DNA of 64,000 bases from Blastococcus sp. CPCC 205250 (GTDB lineage: Bacteria; Actinomycetota; Actinomycetes; Mycobacteriales; Geodermatophilaceae): contig NZ_JABGCG010000010.1 of assembly GCF_019799925.1 (NCBI RefSeq), positions 62,001 to 126,000 of the forward strand. The letters run 5' to 3'. Positions 62,332 to 64,000 of this stretch are shown one piece after another. The notes under the pieces were generated by a model. That model made no database searches. It was not told the DNA's origin and was given only the letters and a program-made list of their open reading frames with translations. Positions within the stretch are counted from its first letter, which is position 1; every line of letters starts with the position of its first letter. The position numbers and the translations under genes were made by a program.

Positions 62332-64000
62332 CCCGCCCCCGCCCGTGCCTGCGGGACACGGTCGTGTTCGGGGTCGTGCTGGTCCTGCTCGGCGCCGTGT
62401 GCACCGTCGCGGAGCTCTCGGGCTCGTCGCTGGACTCCTGGGTGGTCCCCGCCTGCCTGGCGTCGGGATCCCTGGCCGCCGTCGTCCTGGTCACCCGTCT
62501 CACCGCGGGGCTGACCGGCCGCTCCGGCCGGCCCTGGCGCGCGCTGGTCGTCGCCGGCGCCCTGCTGGCCGGCGGCCAGCTGATCGCCGGGGTCCGCGGC
62601 GTCACGGCCGACCGCAGCACCGGGGGCGTCGAGGACCTGGCGATGCTGGCGGCGGCCCCGGTCGCGCTGGCCGGCGCCCTGTGGCTGATGCCGACGCGGG
62701 CCGGGCGCCGGATCGGCTCCCGCGCGCTGCTCGACGGGTCGATCCTCACCGCGTCCGTCGCGCTCCTCGGGAACGTCGCCCTCGGCGACCTCCTCCCCGA
62801 GGGCGGCGCCGCGACCGACGAGCTGCTCGCCACCGCCTACCCGCTGGTCGCCGTCGCACTGTGCGGCATCGGCCTGCTCCCGGTGACCGCCGTCGCCGAG
62901 GTCCGGCGCCGTCCGGCGACCTGGCTGCTGGTGACGTTCCTGGGCATGGCGGTCGTGGCCGTCAGCGGTGCGGTGGGGCGGGCCACCGGGGCGGCCGCGC
63001 CGCTCCTGCTCGCCGACCTCGCCTGGCTCGGCACGCTCGCCGCGGCCGCCCGCGGCGCGGCCATCGACCCCGGCGAGCCCGCCGGACCGCCGGCGCACCG
63101 CACCCTCCCGCTGCGCGGCGGGCTGGCGGCGCTGGCCGGGGCCAGCGTGCTGCTCGCCGTCCTCACCGGCGGCGCCGCCCTCGGCCGGCCGATGAGCACC
63201 GCGGAGGCCGTCGGCGGCCTCGTGGTCGTCGGGCTGATGTCGGCGCGCACCCTGCTGTGGGCGCTGGACGCCCACCGGCTCACCCGGCGCCTGCAGCGGG
63301 CGGAGCGCCGGTTCCGCGCCCTCGTGCACAGCGGGGACGCCGTGACCGTCGCGCTCGACGGCGCCGGCCGGGTCGCCTGGGCCTCGGGCCCGGTGGCCGA
63401 GCAGCTCGGCTGGGACGACGAGGAGCTGACGGGGCGCTCGCTGCGCTCCCTGCTCCACGAGGACTCCCGCGACCTCGTCGCCGGGCTCACCGCCGCCGTG
63501 CGCGCCGGGACCGCCGTCGAGCTGCCCGTCACCGTGCGGATGAGCACCGCGTCCGGACCGCGCGACGTCGAGGTGCTCGGCGCCGCGCCCGACGGCGAGG
63601 GCTCCCGCGGCCTGGTCCTGCACCTGCGCGACGTCACCGAGCGCAGCACCACCCAGCGCGAGCTGGAGCGGATGGCCTACACCGACTTCCTCACCGGCCT
63701 GCCCAACCGGGCCCGGCTGATGGCCGCGCTGGACACCGCGATCACCCGCGCCGCCGACGGCCGCCGCGCCTGCCTGATCCTGCTGGACCTCGACGGCTTC
63801 AAGTCCGTCAACGACGTGGCCGGGCACGACGCCGGCGACCTGCTGCTGCAGGAGGTGGCCGGTCACCTCGCCGGCGCCGCCCGCGACGGCGACCTGGTGG
63901 CCCGGCTCGGCGGCGACGAGTTCGCCCTCGTGGTCGACTCCGGCCCCTCCGAGGCCCTCGCCCTGGCCGAGCGCCTGGTCGCGCTGCTGGACCGCACGCA
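62328..64000 (+). CDS. membrane PAS-GGDEF protein, probable diguanylate cyclase, 3' end outside the window
   Basis: The frame stays open from GTG at 62328 to the end of the window (557 codons), so the gene is truncated by the window edge. It begins MTRPRPCLRDTVVFGVVLVLLG. About eight helices precede a PAS domain (RRFRALVHSGDAVTVALDGAGRVAWASGPVAEQLG, about 325-430). A GGDEF domain follows, with DFLTGLPNRARL, LLDLDGFKSVNDVAGHDAGD and an intact GGDEF motif (63909-63923). It should make c-di-GMP. An EAL domain may lie beyond the window. The start overlaps the stop of the upstream EAL protein, and the two share the same membrane/PAS layout, so they are paralogues translated together. Confidence 0.9.
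   Translation, partial: MTRPRPCLRDTVVFGVVLVLLGAVCTVAELSGSSLDSWVVPACLASGSLAAVVLVTRLTAGLTGRSGRPWRALVVAGALLAGGQLIAGVRGVTADRSTGGVEDLAMLAAAPVALAGALWLMPTRAGRRIGSRALLDGSILTASVALLGNVALGDLLPEGGAATDELLATAYPLVAVALCGIGLLPVTAVAEVRRRPATWLLVTFLGMAVVAVSGAVGRATGAAAPLLLADLAWLGTLAAAARGAAIDPGEPAGPPAHRTLPLRGGLAALAGASVLLAVLTGGAALGRPMSTAEAVGGLVVVGLMSARTLLWALDAHRLTRRLQRAERRFRALVHSGDAVTVALDGAGRVAWASGPVAEQLGWDDEELTGRSLRSLLHEDSRDLVAGLTAAVRAGTAVELPVTVRMSTASGPRDVEVLGAAPDGEGSRGLVLHLRDVTERSTTQRELERMAYTDFLTGLPNRARLMAALDTAITRAADGRRACLILLDLDGFKSVNDVAGHDAGDLLLQEVAGHLAGAARDGDLVARLGGDEFALVVDSGPSEALALAERLVALLDRT

Overview
The window is about 74 % G+C, uses GTG starts freely, has 4-base start/stop overlaps throughout, and carries actinobacterial marker genes (DivIVA-like coiled coil, GlgE maltosyltransferase pathway, class F sortase, PknD-like kinase, MmyB-type regulator). 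The order etfB-etfA-iscS-mnmA-MetE-like-ligA-ACT-gatC-gatA-gatB matches what I remember of the Mycobacterium tuberculosis chromosome. I infer a high-GC actinobacterium, probably near Geodermatophilaceae (Blastococcus/Geodermatophilus/Modestobacter). The genus is a guess. I see no tRNA, rRNA, CRISPR array, insertion sequence or prophage, so this looks like ordinary chromosome.

Layout. 1-12.4 kb: a scattered acetyl-CoA assimilation set resembling the ethylmalonyl-CoA pathway: 3-hydroxybutyryl-CoA dehydrogenase (5' end cut off), crotonyl-CoA carboxylase/reductase, epimerase, acetyl-CoA acetyltransferase and MeaB. Interleaved is a minus-strand envelope block (DivIVA-like protein, anchored hypothetical, DUF4397 protein, class F sortase), plus a phytanoyl-CoA-type dioxygenase and a phytoene-desaturase-like oxidoreductase. 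12.4-17.8 kb: a YbbN-type thioredoxin and three tandem, diverged lipoprotein zinc metallopeptidases. 17.9-32.3 kb: alpha-glucan/trehalose metabolism, with glgE-treS-mak-glgB on the minus strand, glgP divergent, an FHA protein, and glgX convergent to it. 32.3-41.7 kb: an orphan ABC ATPase, a crotonase, a four-gene ABC importer, a Ser/Thr kinase with a YVTN propeller, and a PLP enzyme of the cysteine synthase family. 41.8-55.3 kb: the conserved etf-isc-mnmA-lig-gat block. 55.3-64 kb: a PQQ-type sugar dehydrogenase lipoprotein, a PH-domain protein, an MmyB-type regulator divergent from ilvD, and two coupled cyclic-di-GMP proteins. The second of these runs off the end.

How the genes work together. 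TreS makes maltose from trehalose, Mak phosphorylates it, GlgE polymerises maltose-1-phosphate and GlgB branches the glucan; GlgP and GlgX degrade it. Thiolase, the dehydrogenase, a crotonase and Ccr would turn two acetyl-CoA into ethylmalonyl-CoA; the epimerase and a MeaB-protected mutase (not in the window) would continue. EtfAB collects electrons from acyl-CoA dehydrogenases. IscS supplies sulfur to MnmA, and GatCAB makes Gln-tRNA/Asn-tRNA by transamidation.

The most unusual points are a histone-tail-like Lys/Ala/Pro repeat on GlgB, the metallopeptidase triplet, an apparent CTG start in the ABC importer, seven genes whose start codon sits 6-7 bases after a TANNNT box (leaderless mRNAs, including both arms of the glgE/glgP divergent region), and a coupled pair of EAL and GGDEF proteins. 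Shadow reading frames up to 2,030 codons long exist on opposite strands because of the base composition and are left out.
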